This document shows, piece after piece, positions 42,438 through 52,334 of a DNA stretch of 64,000 bases (positions within the stretch are counted from its first letter, which is position 1; the number at the start of each line of letters is the position of its first letter). Where the stretch lies: positions 434,001-498,000 of the forward strand of contig NZ_JAFKIP010000004.1 of the NCBI RefSeq assembly GCF_017305435.1. Direction: 5' to 3'. This stretch comes from Microbacterium sp. GTDB taxonomy: Bacteria; Actinomycetota; Actinomycetes; Actinomycetales; Microbacteriaceae. A program made the position numbers and the translations under genes. A model generated the notes under the pieces. That model had not been told where the DNA came from, did no database searches, and was given only the letters and a program-made list of their open reading frames with translations.

Positions 42438-43472
42438 TCAGTCGCCGAACGGCGCCCGGGTGGCGATGACCGTGACGAGTCGCTCCACCGCGAAGACCGG
42501 GTCGCGCGAGGCGCCCTTGACCTCGGCATCCGCGCGCGCGGCAGCCTGGATGGCCATGCCGAGCGACGTCTCGTTCCAGCCGGTGAGGTCGCGACGCGCA
42601 CGATCGACCTGCCAGTCCTTCATGCCGAGGCGCGCGGCGAGGGCGCCGGCCGGCTCGCGGCTGCCGGCGACACGCGCCATCGTGCGCAGCTTCGAGGCGA
42701 TCGCCGCGACCAGGGGAACGGGGTCGGCACCGCTCGCGAGGGCGTGCCGCAGCGCGACCAGCGCGTCTCCGTACCGGCCCGCGATCGCCGTGTCGGCGAC
42801 CGTGAACGCCGACGTCTCGACGCGGCCGCCGTAGTAGCGTTCGACGACCTGTTCCGTGATGTCGCCGGGGACGTCGGCGATGAGCTGCTGACACGCTGCC
42901 GCGAGTTCGGTGAGGTCGTCGGCGAACGCGCCCACGAGGGCGCGGAGCGCGATCGGCGTGATCTTCCGGCGCGCTGCCTGGAACTCGCCCGCCGCGAAGT
43001 CGAAGCGGTCGGAGTCGCGCTTGACGGCAGGGCAGGCGATCTCGACGCCGGCGCCCTGGCCGGCGCGGATGGCGTCGAGGAGCTTCTTGCCGCGCACGCT
43101 CGACGATGTGTGCCGCAGGACGACGGTAGCGCCGTCCTGCGGCGCGTCGAGGTAGGCCAGGGCCTCCGTGAGGAACGCGTCCGAGCACTTCTCGACACCG
43201 GAGACGCGGACGAGCCGCGGCTCGCCGAACAGGGAGGGTGAGGTCAGGGCCAGCAGGCTCCCCGACGCGTAGTCGTCGGCGCGGAGGTCGGAGACCTCGA
43301 GGCTGGCGTCCTCTGCCCGGAGGAAGTCGCGGATCCCCGCGATCGCGCGCTCGGCGCACACCTCTTCGGGCCCGGAGACGAGCACGATCGGCGCCGGCTG
43401 CGGCTGCCGCCACGAGACCTGCGGGATCGCCGACGCCGCGCGGGAGGGTGCTCGGCGCGGCGCGGGACTCAT
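42438..43472 (-). CDS. holA: DNA polymerase III subunit delta
   Basis: A 344-residue clamp-loader subunit that opens the beta sliding clamp. An N-terminal AAA+-like domain (LVSGPEEVCAERAIAGI, lacking a true Walker A) is followed by the lid and a C-terminal helical domain with VFAVERLV near the end. ATG 43472 has TAGGCT 6 bases upstream, and the TAG of that motif is the comEC stop codon. The position next to comEC and comEA is common in bacteria. Confidence 0.9.
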   Translation of the reverse strand: MSPAPRRAPSRAASAIPQVSWRQPQPAPIVLVSGPEEVCAERAIAGIRDFLRAEDASLEVSDLRADDYASGSLLALTSPSLFGEPRLVRVSGVEKCSDAFLTEALAYLDAPQDGATVVLRHTSSSVRGKKLLDAIRAGQGAGVEIACPAVKRDSDRFDFAAGEFQAARRKITPIALRALVGAFADDLTELAAACQQLIADVPGDITEQVVERYYGGRVETSAFTVADTAIAGRYGDALVALRHALASGADPVPLVAAIASKLRTMARVAGSREPAGALAARLGMKDWQVDRARRDLTGWNETSLGMAIQAAARADAEVKGASRDPVFAVERLVTVIATRAPFGD

Positions 43473-43478
43473 CCCCTC

Positions 43479-43484
43479 AGCCTA
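43479..43484 (-). promoter_or_regulatory. -10-like TAGGCT before holA, containing the comEC stop codon
   Basis: TAGGCT on the minus strand ends 6 bases before ATG 43472, and its first three bases are the comEC stop codon. Confidence 0.5.
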
Positions 43485-45857
43485 CCCATCGGGTGGGACA
43501 CGGCCCGGCGCGCGCTCGCTCCACACGCGCAGCCCGTCGGAGTCGGCCCACGCCGCCAGCAGGCCCTCCTGATCGGTGCGGAGAATGCGCGCGCCGAGCC
43601 CGGCCAGCAGGTCGAGCGTCTTCGCCCGCGGATGCCCATAGGTGTTCTCGCCGACCGTCACGAACGCGACCCTGGGGTGCAGCCGCGCATACAGCGCGGG
43701 GTCCTGATCGGCGCTGCCGTGGTGGGCGACCTTGACGACGTCGTACGCGCTCAGCAGCGCGGCATCCGCCGCCATCGCCTGCTGACCGGCGGCGGACAGA
43801 TCGCCGAGGAACAGGGATGCCGGGACGCCTCCCCCGCGGAACTCCACGACGACGCTCGCATCGTTTCCGCCCGGCGTGTCGGGCCGGGGCCAGAGCACTC
43901 GCCAGTGGGTGTCGCCGAGGCTGCCCGACATCCCTCGCGCCGCCTGGGTCGTGGTCGCACCCGCGGACGTCAGGCCTCCGAGGGCGCGACCGTCTTCGGG
44001 GCCCGTGAGCGGTCCGTGCAAGACGAGATCGACACGGCCCTGCACTGCGGCCACTCCCCCGCGGTGATCCAGGTCGAAGTGCGTGAGCACGAGGAGGTCG
44101 AGGTGTCCCACCCCCAGGCGGTCGAGGCAGCGTGCGAGTGGCGCGGGATCGGGCCCCGTGTCGATCAGCGCGACCGCCCCGGCGGAACGTACGAGGACGG
44201 CATCCCCCTGCCCCACGTCGCACGCGGCGATCGTCCAGGCGTGCGGCAATCCGGTGCGATCGAACACGTCCGTGACCGGTCCGAGCGCGAGACCGACCCC
44301 GATCGCGGCGGCGAGCGTCCAGGCGGCACCGATCCGCACCGGCGACCTGATCGACCGCGTGGGAAGCACGAGCGCGGCCACGGCTCCACCGACGATGCTC
44401 AGCGCGACGAGCCCGCCGACGCCCTCCGGCCAGGCGATGACGCTCCCGGGCAGGTCCGCGAACGTCGTGGCGATCCCGGAGATCCACGTGGCCGGCAGCC
44501 ACGCGAGCGCCGCCAGCCCACTGCCGAGCAGCGGGATGCCGGCGAAGAGGCACGCCGCGAGGCCCAGGACGGTGCCGAGCGGCGCGGCGGGCGCCGCGAG
44601 CATGTTCGCGACGACGCCGTAGACCGACAGCTGCGGGGCGATGAGGACGATGAGCGGCCCGCAGGCGAGCTGGGCGGCGAGCGGCACCGACACCCCGAGG
44701 GCGAGCGGTCGCGGCATCCATCGCGCGAGCCCGTCGGCGAGGGGACCCGCGCCGACGAGCAGGGCGCCCGTCGCCGCCGACGAGAGAGCGAACCCGAGCG
44801 AGAGCCCCAGCCACGGGTCGCTCACGAGCAGCACGGCGACCGCCGTCGCGAGGAGCGAGAGCCCGCCGCCCGGCCGTCCGAGCAGGATGCCGAGCATCGC
44901 GATCGCCGCCATCGCCGCGGCGCGGACGACGCTCGGCTCCGGCGAGACGAGCACGACGAACGAGGCGAGCGCGACGAGCCCCGCCGCCACCCGCACGCCG
45001 CGTCGGGCCCGACAGAGCGCGGCGAAACCGAATGCGCCCGCGACGATCAGGGCGCAGTTGGCGCCGGAGACCGCGGTGAGGTGCGAGAGAGACGACGCCT
45101 TCATCGCGGCATCCAGCTCGGGACTCACCGCGCTCGTGTCACCGACCGCGAGCCCGGCGATGAGACCGGCGCCCGGCGGCGGCAGCCCGGAGCTGACGGC
45201 CACGAGGCCGCGTCGCAGCGCGGAGGCGGCCGCGAGCGGGCCCGCGGCCTCGGCGTCCACCCGCACCGCGCCGTTCGCGTCGATCACGAGGACCGCGCGC
45301 TGGCCGGGATCGGTGACCCACGCCGTCCCCGTGACCGACACCACCGCGCCGAGGTCGAGCCCGTCCGGTCGGGCGCTCAGCCGCACGACGACGGGCACGC
45401 CGCCGAACTCCTCCGCGCCCTCTCTGTCGTTGCCGCGCTGCAGCCGATCGAGCACACCGTCGAACCGCCACCCGTCGGCGCTCGGCTCGATCTTCCCGAC
45501 GGCTCGCACCTGCGCCGTGAGCACGCGTCCGCCGTCCACCTCCGTGCGGGCCAGGGCGTCTCGTGCGGGCAGTGCGAGCGCGACGTGCGTGGCGACGGCT
45601 GCGGCGACGGCGAGAGTCACGGATCCGAGCGCGCACCAGGTGCGCGTGGGCTGCCGCACGCGCGCCGCCACCCCGAGCAGGAGCACAGCCGCGACCCAGC
45701 CCACGAGGGCGGCCGCACCCGCGACCTCCGGGGAGAGGGTCAGGAGCACCGCCGTGAGCCAGGCGGATGCCGCGACCGGGACCATGCGGGCATCGCGCGA
45801 ACGCAGCCGACGCAGCGAGAGCGGCGGCGTCCGCTCGCGCGCGCCGACCGTCGTCAC
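43482..45857 (-). CDS. comEC: ComEC/Rec2 DNA uptake channel protein
   Basis: A 791-residue competence protein predicted to form the membrane channel for incoming DNA. An N-terminal OB-like DUF4131 region is followed by a Competence domain with many helices (starting around GLIAGLAVGDTS and SGANCALIVAGAF) and a C-terminal metallo-beta-lactamase domain. Its HxDxDH-type motif THFDLDH lies at 592-598 and further metal residues in AHHGSADQD. The GTG start overlaps the comEA stop by GTGA. Whether this organism is naturally competent is not known. Confidence 0.92.
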   Translation of the reverse strand: MTTVGARERTPPLSLRRLRSRDARMVPVAASAWLTAVLLTLSPEVAGAAALVGWVAAVLLLGVAARVRQPTRTWCALGSVTLAVAAAVATHVALALPARDALARTEVDGGRVLTAQVRAVGKIEPSADGWRFDGVLDRLQRGNDREGAEEFGGVPVVVRLSARPDGLDLGAVVSVTGTAWVTDPGQRAVLVIDANGAVRVDAEAAGPLAAASALRRGLVAVSSGLPPPGAGLIAGLAVGDTSAVSPELDAAMKASSLSHLTAVSGANCALIVAGAFGFAALCRARRGVRVAAGLVALASFVVLVSPEPSVVRAAAMAAIAMLGILLGRPGGGLSLLATAVAVLLVSDPWLGLSLGFALSSAATGALLVGAGPLADGLARWMPRPLALGVSVPLAAQLACGPLIVLIAPQLSVYGVVANMLAAPAAPLGTVLGLAACLFAGIPLLGSGLAALAWLPATWISGIATTFADLPGSVIAWPEGVGGLVALSIVGGAVAALVLPTRSIRSPVRIGAAWTLAAAIGVGLALGPVTDVFDRTGLPHAWTIAACDVGQGDAVLVRSAGAVALIDTGPDPAPLARCLDRLGVGHLDLLVLTHFDLDHRGGVAAVQGRVDLVLHGPLTGPEDGRALGGLTSAGATTTQAARGMSGSLGDTHWRVLWPRPDTPGGNDASVVVEFRGGGVPASLFLGDLSAAGQQAMAADAALLSAYDVVKVAHHGSADQDPALYARLHPRVAFVTVGENTYGHPRAKTLDLLAGLGARILRTDQEGLLAAWADSDGLRVWSERAPGRVPPDG

Positions 45858-46450
45858 ACCGTCACCAGGTCGCGCAGCGACGCCAGCATCTTGTCGCCGA
45901 TCCCCGGCACGGACAGGAGGTCGTCGACGCTCGTGAACGGCCCGTTGTCTTCCCGCCACTGGATGATGCGCTCGGCGATCGCCGGTCCTACACGGGGCAG
46001 AGTGTCCAGGGCCGCGGCATCCGCGGTGTTGAGGTTCACGCGGCCGTCGCTCGCGCCGCCCGGCGCCGCTCCGCCGCCTGTCGGAGCCTCACCCGCGATC
46101 GGCACGCGCAGCTGCTCGCCGTCGGTGACGTGGCGTGCGAGGTTGACAGCGCTCTCATCGGCATCCGGGTTCAGCCCCCCGGCGGCCGCGATGACGTCGA
46201 CGACGCGTGCGCCCTCCTCGAGCCGGTACAGGCCCGGATGCGCCACCGCACCGAACACGTGCACGTAGACGCTCGCGGGCTCCGGGGTCGCGGCGGTCAC
46301 GGCGACCCGTTCTCCCGCCACGTCGGGTGCGCCCGAGGTGCGCACGATCCCCACGACGACCGAGACGGCGGCGGCCACGAGGACAAGCACGATCGCCGCG
46401 CCCACACCGAGGGTGCGCCGTGCGGGTCGGTCAAGCGTCGCGCCGGTCAC
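45854..46450 (-). CDS. comEA: ComEA family DNA-binding protein
   Basis: A 198-residue competence protein that binds incoming double-stranded DNA outside the membrane. One N-terminal membrane helix (residues 15-35) is followed by an SLBB domain near 60-115 (VHVFGAVAHPGLYRL) and a helix-hairpin-helix domain near 136-198 with VNLNTADAAALDTLPRVG and the second hairpin LLSVPGIGDK. A Gly/Ala-rich linker joins the two. The start is GTG 46450. It leads the comEA-comEC operon. Confidence 0.92.
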   Translation of the reverse strand: MTGATLDRPARRTLGVGAAIVLVLVAAAVSVVVGIVRTSGAPDVAGERVAVTAATPEPASVYVHVFGAVAHPGLYRLEEGARVVDVIAAAGGLNPDADESAVNLARHVTDGEQLRVPIAGEAPTGGGAAPGGASDGRVNLNTADAAALDTLPRVGPAIAERIIQWREDNGPFTSVDDLLSVPGIGDKMLASLRDLVTV

Positions 46451-46521
46451 CCGGACACTGTCGCAGTGCGCGGTGCCGCGCGGACGCCGCGGACCGCGAT
46501 CCGTGGAGAACCCGGCGAAAC

Positions 46522-46541
46522 CGCCTCCTGTGGAGGAGGCG
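46522..46541 (-). terminator. Hairpin after leuS
   Basis: CGCCTCCT and AGGAGGCG pair perfectly around GTGG, 8 bases past the leuS stop codon. No T-run follows. Confidence 0.5.
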
Positions 46542-46549
46542 ATGACCTC

Positions 46550-49132
46550 TTACGCGGTCGTGAAGCTCACGACCTTCGGCGCGCGGACGACGGCGCGGAC
46601 GATCTCGCGACCAGCGAGCGCACGGACGACCTTCTCATCCGTGCGGGCAAGCGCCTCGAGCTCGTCGGACGAGATCCGTGCGGGCACCGTGAGCGTGCCG
46701 CGCACCTTGCCGTCGACCTGTACGACCGCGGTCACCGACTCCTCCACGAGAAGAGTCGGGTCGGGCTGGCGCCAGGTGGCGAGGCCGACGAACGGTTCGT
46801 AGCCGAGCAGCGACCACATCTCCTCCGCGGTGTGCGGCGCGAAAAGGTCGAGGATCAGCGCGAGCGCCTCGGCGGCCTCGCGCACGGCGGGGTCCGCTGG
46901 GCCGGCGGACCCGTCGATCGTCTTGCGCGTCGCGTTGACGAGCTCCATGAGGCGCGCGATGACGACGTTGAACTTCGTCTGCTCGATGAGCCCGGGCGCG
47001 TCGGCCCACAGGCGGTGGGTCACCCGACGGAGCGCCTGATCGCCCTCGGCCCAGACCACATCGGTCGGGCTCGAGACCTCGTTCGCGATGCGGAGGGCGC
47101 GTGCGAGGAACTTCTGCGCGCCGGTCGTGGACACGTCCTCCCAGTTGATGTCGTCCTCGACCGGGCCGGCGAAGACGATCGCGACGCGGCTGGCATCGGC
47201 ACCGGGGTCCACCATGCTCGACGCGAACTCGACGAGGTTGCCCTTGCTCTTCGACATCTTTCCGCCGCCGAGGAGGACCATGCCCTGATTGATCAGCGAG
47301 GAGAACGGCTCGGTGAAGTCGATCATCCCGAGGTCGAAGAGGAACTTCGTGATGAAGCGCGCGTACAGCAGGTGCAGGATCGCGTGCTCGACGCCGCCGA
47401 TGTACGAGTCGACAGGCGCCCAGCGCACCGCCTCACGCTCGGAGAACGGCTCGACGGCATCGTTCGGCGAGAGGAAGCGCAGGAAGTACCACGAGCTGTC
47501 CACGAACGTGTCCATCGTGTCCGCATCGCGGAGAGCGGGCTCGCCCGTCTCGGGGTCGACCGTCTGGATCCACTCCGTCGCGCCACCGAGCGGCGACGTG
47601 CCCTTGGGCTTGAGGTCGAGCCCCTTCGCGTCCGGCAGGACGACCGGCAGCTGATCCGCCGGGACCGGCACGATGCGGCCGTCCTCGGTGTGGATCATCG
47701 GGATGGGCGTGCCCCAGAACCGCTGGCGCGAGATCAGCCAGTCCCGCAGGCGGAAGGTCTTCGCCGCGCGCCCGGTGCCGGATGCCTCGAGCTCTTCGAT
47801 CACGCGGGCGATCGCGTTGCGCTTGCTCATGCCGTTGAGGGAGCCCGAGTTCACGAGACGGCCGTCGCCGGTGAGGGCGATGCCGGTCGTGGCGGGATCG
47901 AGGTCGCCCAGCTGGGGGCCGGGGTCGATCGGGACGCCGTCGTCGTCGAGCTCGATCACGGGGATCGCCCCCGTCACCGGCGCCGTCGTGTCCACGACGA
48001 CCCGGACGGGCAGGTCGAAGGCCCGCGCGAAGTCAAGGTCGCGCTGGTCGTGCGCCGGCACGGCCATGACGGCGCCGTGGCCGTAGTCGGCGAGCACGTA
48101 ATCGGCCGCCCAGATCGGCAGCCGTTCCCCGTTGATCGGGTTGATCGCGAAACGGTCGAGGAAGACCCCGGTCTTCGGTCGGTCGGCGGTCTGACGCTCG
48201 ATCTCGGTGGTCTTCTGCACGGCATCCAGGTAGTCCTGGAAGCGCATCCGTACCTCGGCGGAGGATCCGGCGGCGAGCTCGGCGGCGAGGTCGGAGTCGG
48301 GCGCGACGACCATGAAGGTCGCCCCGTGCAGGGTGTCGGGCCGCGTCGAGAAGACGGTGACCTTGGCATCCCGCCCTTCGATCTCGAAGTCGATGTCGGC
48401 GCCGACCGAGCGTCCGATCCAGTTGCGCTGCATCTGCAGCACCTTGTGCGGCCAGAAGCCCTCGAGCTGGTTCAGGTCATCGAGCAGGCGGTCGGCGTAG
48501 TCGGTGATCTTGAAGTACCACTGCGTGAGCTTCCTCTTGACGACCTCGGCGCCGCAGCGCTCGCAGTGGCCGTCGACGACCTGCTCGTTGGCGAGCACCG
48601 TCTGATCGTTGGGGCACCAGTTGACCGGGCTCTCTTTGCGGTAGGCCAGGTCCTTCTCGTACAGCTTCTGGAACAGCCACTGGTTCCACCGGTAGTACTC
48701 CGGGTCGGAGGTGTGCAGCACACGGCTCCAGTCGTAGGACGAGCCGAACTCGCGGAAGCTCTTCTTGTGCTGGTCGATGTTCGCGTAGGTCCACTCGCGC
48801 GGGTCCGACCCCGCGCCGCCCTTGATGGCGGCGTTCTCGGCGGGCAGACCGAAGCTGTCCCATCCGATCGGGTTCAGCACGTTGTAGCCCCGGTGCCGCC
48901 AGAAGCGGGCGACGACATCGACGTAGGCGTAGTTCTCGGCGTGGCCCATGTGCAGGTCGCCGGAGGGGTACGGGAACATCCCCAGGATGTACTTGCGCGG
49001 GCGGGTGTCCTCGTCGCCGCCGGCGCGGAACGGGTCCTGCTCGGCCCAGAGCCGCTGCCATTTCTCCTGGATCGCGTGCGTATCGAACGCCCCGCTGTCG
49101 GGGGCGGGCGCGGTATCGGTGGGAGAGCTCAT
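46550..49132 (-). CDS. leuS: Leucyl-tRNA synthetase
   Basis: An 860-residue class Ia aminoacyl-tRNA synthetase charging tRNA-Leu. The HIGH motif is HMGH at 61-64, KMSKS sits in [11 protein letters not shown] near 617, and the CP1 editing domain contains a T-rich region and [13 protein letters not shown] Cys pair in [12 protein letters not shown] and CERCG marks the zinc-finger-like insert. The length matches bacterial LeuRS. GTAATCT lies about 60 bases upstream, so it probably has a leader. The neighbouring tRNA-Leu is elsewhere in the window. Confidence 0.98.
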   Translation of the reverse strand: MSSPTDTAPAPDSGAFDTHAIQEKWQRLWAEQDPFRAGGDEDTRPRKYILGMFPYPSGDLHMGHAENYAYVDVVARFWRHRGYNVLNPIGWDSFGLPAENAAIKGGAGSDPREWTYANIDQHKKSFREFGSSYDWSRVLHTSDPEYYRWNQWLFQKLYEKDLAYRKESPVNWCPNDQTVLANEQVVDGHCERCGAEVVKRKLTQWYFKITDYADRLLDDLNQLEGFWPHKVLQMQRNWIGRSVGADIDFEIEGRDAKVTVFSTRPDTLHGATFMVVAPDSDLAAELAAGSSAEVRMRFQDYLDAVQKTTEIERQTADRPKTGVFLDRFAINPINGERLPIWAADYVLADYGHGAVMAVPAHDQRDLDFARAFDLPVRVVVDTTAPVTGAIPVIELDDDGVPIDPGPQLGDLDPATTGIALTGDGRLVNSGSLNGMSKRNAIARVIEELEASGTGRAAKTFRLRDWLISRQRFWGTPIPMIHTEDGRIVPVPADQLPVVLPDAKGLDLKPKGTSPLGGATEWIQTVDPETGEPALRDADTMDTFVDSSWYFLRFLSPNDAVEPFSEREAVRWAPVDSYIGGVEHAILHLLYARFITKFLFDLGMIDFTEPFSSLINQGMVLLGGGKMSKSKGNLVEFASSMVDPGADASRVAIVFAGPVEDDINWEDVSTTGAQKFLARALRIANEVSSPTDVVWAEGDQALRRVTHRLWADAPGLIEQTKFNVVIARLMELVNATRKTIDGSAGPADPAVREAAEALALILDLFAPHTAEEMWSLLGYEPFVGLATWRQPDPTLLVEESVTAVVQVDGKVRGTLTVPARISSDELEALARTDEKVVRALAGREIVRAVVRAPKVVSFTTA

Positions 49133-49210
49133 GGAGGACGAGGACCAATCTCGGGGTGGGGCGACGCGGGAAGTCGCGCGAGCACGTCTCTCCAGATTAC
49201 CGGAACGGCC

Positions 49211-50515
49211 TCACCACTCGGCCGGGACCGCCGCCCCGAGCGCGGCGAGCGGGCCGCGCGCCTTGAGGGCGACCTCGGCGACCTCGGCGACGGCGTCGGA
49301 CAGCCACGTGATGCCTCCGCCGGCTCCGACGTACGCGCCGCCGGGATGGACGACGATCGAGCGGATCGTCATCGCGAGATCGAGGCTCCCGTCTGTGCCC
49401 ACCCAGCCGAAGCATCCCGCATACACGCCGCGCGGCGCCGCCTCGAGCGCGTGCAGGATCGTCATCGCGGAGAGCTTCGGAGCGCCCGTCATGCTCCCCG
49501 CGGGAGACGCGGCATCCAGCAGGTCGCCGAGCGTCGTGCCCGGCAGGAGCCGCCCGGCGACGGTGCTGACGAGTTGGTGCACGGCGGAGTAGGACTCGAC
49601 GTCGAGCAGGCGTTCTGCAGCGACGGATCCCGCGGCGCAGACGCGCTGCAGGTCGTTGCGCATGAGGTCGACGATCATCACGTTCTCGGCGCGCTCCTTG
49701 ACGGATGCCTCGAGCTCCGCCGCGGCGCGTGCATCGGCGCCGGGCTCGGGATCGCGCGGTCGTGTCCCCTTGATCGGTCGGGTGCGGACGATCCCCTCCG
49801 TGACCTCAAGGAAGCGCTCCGGACTGCTGCTGAGCAGGGTGTGCGGACCGACGCGGATGATGCCGCCGTGGTGGGCGGGCAGGGTCGCCCGGAGCGCCAG
49901 GTACGTCGCGATCGGATCGATGGGATCGTCCGATGCGACGTCGAAGCGCGTCGTGAGGCACAGCTGGTACGCGTCGCCCGCACGGATCGCCGCGCGGGCT
50001 CCCTCGATCAGCTCGGCATAGGCGGCCGAGTCGTGTCGCGCGCGCGGGACACGCTCTGGGATCGGGTCCGGCATGAGCGGCGAGGAGAGCCGCCAGCAGT
50101 CCACCTGCTCCGCGGCATCCAAGGCACCCGCCTGCGAGGCGGTGAGCCAGGCTTCCCGCCGGGCGTGATCGAAGGAGACGAGCCACGCGACGGCGAGGCC
50201 CGCGGTATCGGGTGCGGCGGGGTCGGCGACGGCGGGCGCGCCTTGACGTGAGGCTGCCGTGTCGTACCCGAACCAGCCCACCCATCCGCCGCCGAAGCGA
50301 CCGGGAACGGCGTCTGAGGGCTCGTCGCCCGACCCGCCGACGACGACGTCCAGCGGGGGGTCGGCGGGGGCCCCTACGCCGACGTGGCTCCACCCCTCCC
50401 GCGCGTCGGGGCCCGCATCCAGCCAGAACGCGTGCTCCTCCCGGGCGGGCCCGCGCAGGAAGAGCTCCGCCGGATCGATCCATGCGACGCGCACGGCACG
50501 GCGTGGATCGGTCAT
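49211..50515 (-). CDS. pabB: Aminodeoxychorismate synthase component I (PabB-like chorismate-binding enzyme)
   Basis: A 434-residue chorismate-binding enzyme. The C-terminal catalytic domain shows AGDAYQLCLTTRF, IKGTRPRDPEP, ENVMIVDLMRNDLQRV and SPAGSMTGAPKLSAM, the standard chorismate site. The ASI/PabB N-terminal domain is shorter than in TrpE, and there is no amidotransferase fused. PIKGTRPR favours PabB over TrpE; the PabA partner is elsewhere. TACTCT ends 6 bases before ATG 50515, supporting a leaderless start. It is divergent from the DedA gene. Confidence 0.88.
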   Translation of the reverse strand: MTDPRRAVRVAWIDPAELFLRGPAREEHAFWLDAGPDAREGWSHVGVGAPADPPLDVVVGGSGDEPSDAVPGRFGGGWVGWFGYDTAASRQGAPAVADPAAPDTAGLAVAWLVSFDHARREAWLTASQAGALDAAEQVDCWRLSSPLMPDPIPERVPRARHDSAAYAELIEGARAAIRAGDAYQLCLTTRFDVASDDPIDPIATYLALRATLPAHHGGIIRVGPHTLLSSSPERFLEVTEGIVRTRPIKGTRPRDPEPGADARAAAELEASVKERAENVMIVDLMRNDLQRVCAAGSVAAERLLDVESYSAVHQLVSTVAGRLLPGTTLGDLLDAASPAGSMTGAPKLSAMTILHALEAAPRGVYAGCFGWVGTDGSLDLAMTIRSIVVHPGGAYVGAGGGITWLSDAVAEVAEVALKARGPLAALGAAVPAEW

Positions 50516-50521
50516 CCCCAC

Positions 50522-50527
50522 AGAGTA
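50522..50527 (-). promoter_or_regulatory. -10-like TACTCT before pabB
   Basis: TACTCT on the minus strand ends 6 bases before ATG 50515; it predicts a leaderless mRNA. Confidence 0.5.
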
Positions 50528-50553
50528 GAGGTTCGCCGCGTGAGGCGGCCCCG

Positions 50554-50559
50554 TAGGCT
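50554..50559 (+). promoter_or_regulatory. -10-like TAGGCT before the DedA gene
   Basis: TAGGCT ends 6 bases before GTG 50566, which selects that codon among GTG 50563, GTG 50566 and ATG 50575. Confidence 0.55.
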
Positions 50560-50565
50560 GGAGTG

Positions 50566-51258
50566 GTGAACGACATGCTGACATGGCTGCTGGATGCCGT
50601 GCAGAGCGTCGATCCCGTCCTGCGGACGATCCTCGCGGGCATCGCGATCATGCTGGAGACGAGCGTCCTCATCGGACTCGTCGTTCCGGGCGACACCGTC
50701 GTCATCGTCGCCTCGACCGCGGTCGGCTCGTTCGGCGAGGGCGCCGTCCTCGTGGTCGTCGTGATCGTCGGGGCGCTCATCGGGGAGAGCATCGGATTCT
50801 GGCTCGGGCGCTGGCTCGGACCGCGGATCCGCTTCTCGCGGCTCGGCGCGCGGATCGGCGAGCACAATTGGGCCCGCTCCGAGCTGTACCTGCGCCGACG
50901 CGGTGGGCCGGCGATCTTCCTCTCGCGGTTCCTCCCCGTGCTGCACTCGCTCGTGCCTCTCACCGTCGGGATGAGCGGGTTCGCCTACCGCCGCTTCCTC
51001 GCCTGGACGGCTCCGGCGTGCACGATCTGGGCGATCGCGTACGTCGGCGTGGGTGCCGCCGCGGCAGGCACCTACCGGGAGCTCGCCGACCGCCTGCACT
51101 ACGCGGGGTACCTCTTCGTCGCGATCATCGCCGTCTTCCTCCTGCTCGCGTACATCGCGAAGCGCGTCATCAGCCGGGGCGAGGCCCGCCACATGCGCGG
51201 CGAGTCGACGGCTGAGCACGGCACGGAGGATGCCCCACGGACCGGCATGGGAGACTGA
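50566..51258 (+). CDS. DedA/VTT-family membrane protein
   Basis: A 230-residue DedA-family protein with four to six membrane segments. The signature LETSVLIGLVVPGDTVVIVAS near residues 30-50 (given here as start LETSVLIG), the GESIGFWLGRWLG re-entrant region and SRFLPVLHSLVPLTVGMSG with the conserved Arg and Pro are clear. DedA proteins help recycle lipid carriers such as undecaprenyl phosphate across the membrane and support envelope homeostasis. The stop is 4 bases before the App1-type gene, so the two are co-transcribed. The C-terminal tail is hydrophilic. Confidence 0.9.
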   Translation: MNDMLTWLLDAVQSVDPVLRTILAGIAIMLETSVLIGLVVPGDTVVIVASTAVGSFGEGAVLVVVVIVGALIGESIGFWLGRWLGPRIRFSRLGARIGEHNWARSELYLRRRGGPAIFLSRFLPVLHSLVPLTVGMSGFAYRRFLAWTAPACTIWAIAYVGVGAAAAGTYRELADRLHYAGYLFVAIIAVFLLLAYIAKRVISRGEARHMRGESTAEHGTEDAPRTGMGD

Positions 51259-51262
51259 AGCG

Positions 51263-52297
51263 ATGCCCGTCGAACCTGCTCCTCGCACCAAAGTGCTGTG
51301 GATGGCCCGTCTGGAGTACCGCTTCCACGCCTGGCGGGAGCGTCGCGCGCGTGCGCGCGGCAACCGCCCCAGCGTCTCCGCCTACCCGGGGTACGGAGGC
51401 GAGGACTGGGTGCGGGTGCTCGGCCGCGTCCTCATCGTCCCGCCCGTGCGCACGCGCGGCGGTGGTGAGTATGCGAGTGTGCGCGGTTGGCGCTCCTTCG
51501 CCTCCGTGCCGGTCGGCTACGCGCAGGTCACCGTGACGGTCGACGGCGTGCAGCACGAGGTCGTGGCGGATCGCGGAGGCGTGATCGACACGGTGCTCCC
51601 CGCCCGCCTGGCACCGGGCTGGCAGCCGATCACGATGTCGGTGGAAGGGTCGGAGCCGTTCGAGACGCGCGTGTTCGTCGTCGGCTCGGACGTCCGCTTC
51701 GGCGTCATCTCGGACGTCGACGACACCGTCATGGTGACGGCCCTCCCCCGCCCGCTCATCGCCGCGTGGAACTCGTTCGTCCTGGACGAGCACGCGCGCC
51801 AGCCGGTCCCGGGCATGGCGGTGCTCCTCGAACGGCTCGTCCGCGACCACACCGGAGCCCCCGTCGTGTATCTCTCCACGGGCGCGTGGAACGTCGCGCC
51901 CACTCTGCAGCGCTTCCTCCGCCGCCACCTGTTCCCGCCGGGGGCGCTCCTGCTCACCGACTGGGGCCCGACGCACGACCGGTGGTTCCGCAGCGGCCGC
52001 GAGCACAAGCAGGAGAACCTCCGCCGCCTCGCCCGCGAGTTCCCCGACGTGAAATGGATGCTGCTGGGTGACGACGGGCAGCACGACGACGCCCTCTACA
52101 CGGCCTTCACGAGCGAGTTCCCCGACCACGTGACGGCGGTCGCGATCCGGCAGCTCTCCCCCGCCGAGGCGGTGCTCGCGGGCGGTCGGACCGCCGTCAA
52201 CGATCATGCGGCGGCCGGTGTTCCGTGGGTATCGGCATCGGACGGCGCAGGCCTCCTCGACCAGCTGACCGACGTCGGGGTCATCCCGCGCGGTTGA
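51263..52297 (+). CDS. App1-type phosphatidate phosphatase domain protein (DUF2183)
   Basis: A 344-residue protein with the App1 catalytic domain, a HAD-like Mg-dependent phosphatase. The nucleophile motif ISDVDDTVMVT carries the DxDxT core near residue 150, STGAWNV follows as motif II, and LLGDDGQHDDALY supplies the distal acidic residues. The N-terminal 120 residues form a beta-rich domain. In yeast App1 converts phosphatidate to diacylglycerol; a lipid phosphatase role here fits the co-transcribed DedA gene but is inference. It starts 4 bases after the DedA stop codon. Confidence 0.88.
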   Translation: MPVEPAPRTKVLWMARLEYRFHAWRERRARARGNRPSVSAYPGYGGEDWVRVLGRVLIVPPVRTRGGGEYASVRGWRSFASVPVGYAQVTVTVDGVQHEVVADRGGVIDTVLPARLAPGWQPITMSVEGSEPFETRVFVVGSDVRFGVISDVDDTVMVTALPRPLIAAWNSFVLDEHARQPVPGMAVLLERLVRDHTGAPVVYLSTGAWNVAPTLQRFLRRHLFPPGALLLTDWGPTHDRWFRSGREHKQENLRRLAREFPDVKWMLLGDDGQHDDALYTAFTSEFPDHVTAVAIRQLSPAEAVLAGGRTAVNDHAAAGVPWVSASDGAGLLDQLTDVGVIPRG

Positions 52298-52322
52298 GCA
52301 CCGCAGCGTCGGAGGCGGTGCG

Positions 52323-52328
52323 TAGGCT
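52323..52328 (+). promoter_or_regulatory. -10-like TAGGCT before the SRAP gene
   Basis: TAGGCT ends 6 bases before ATG 52335, predicting a leaderless message. Confidence 0.55.
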
Positions 52329-52334
52329 GGCGCC

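Noticed and set aside
45767..50251. A very long open frame on the plus strand (about 1494 codons) across comEA, leuS and pabB
   Set aside because: It is antisense to well-supported genes and encodes an Arg/Asp/Val-rich sequence with no family motifs, as expected for the mirror frame of high-G+C genes.
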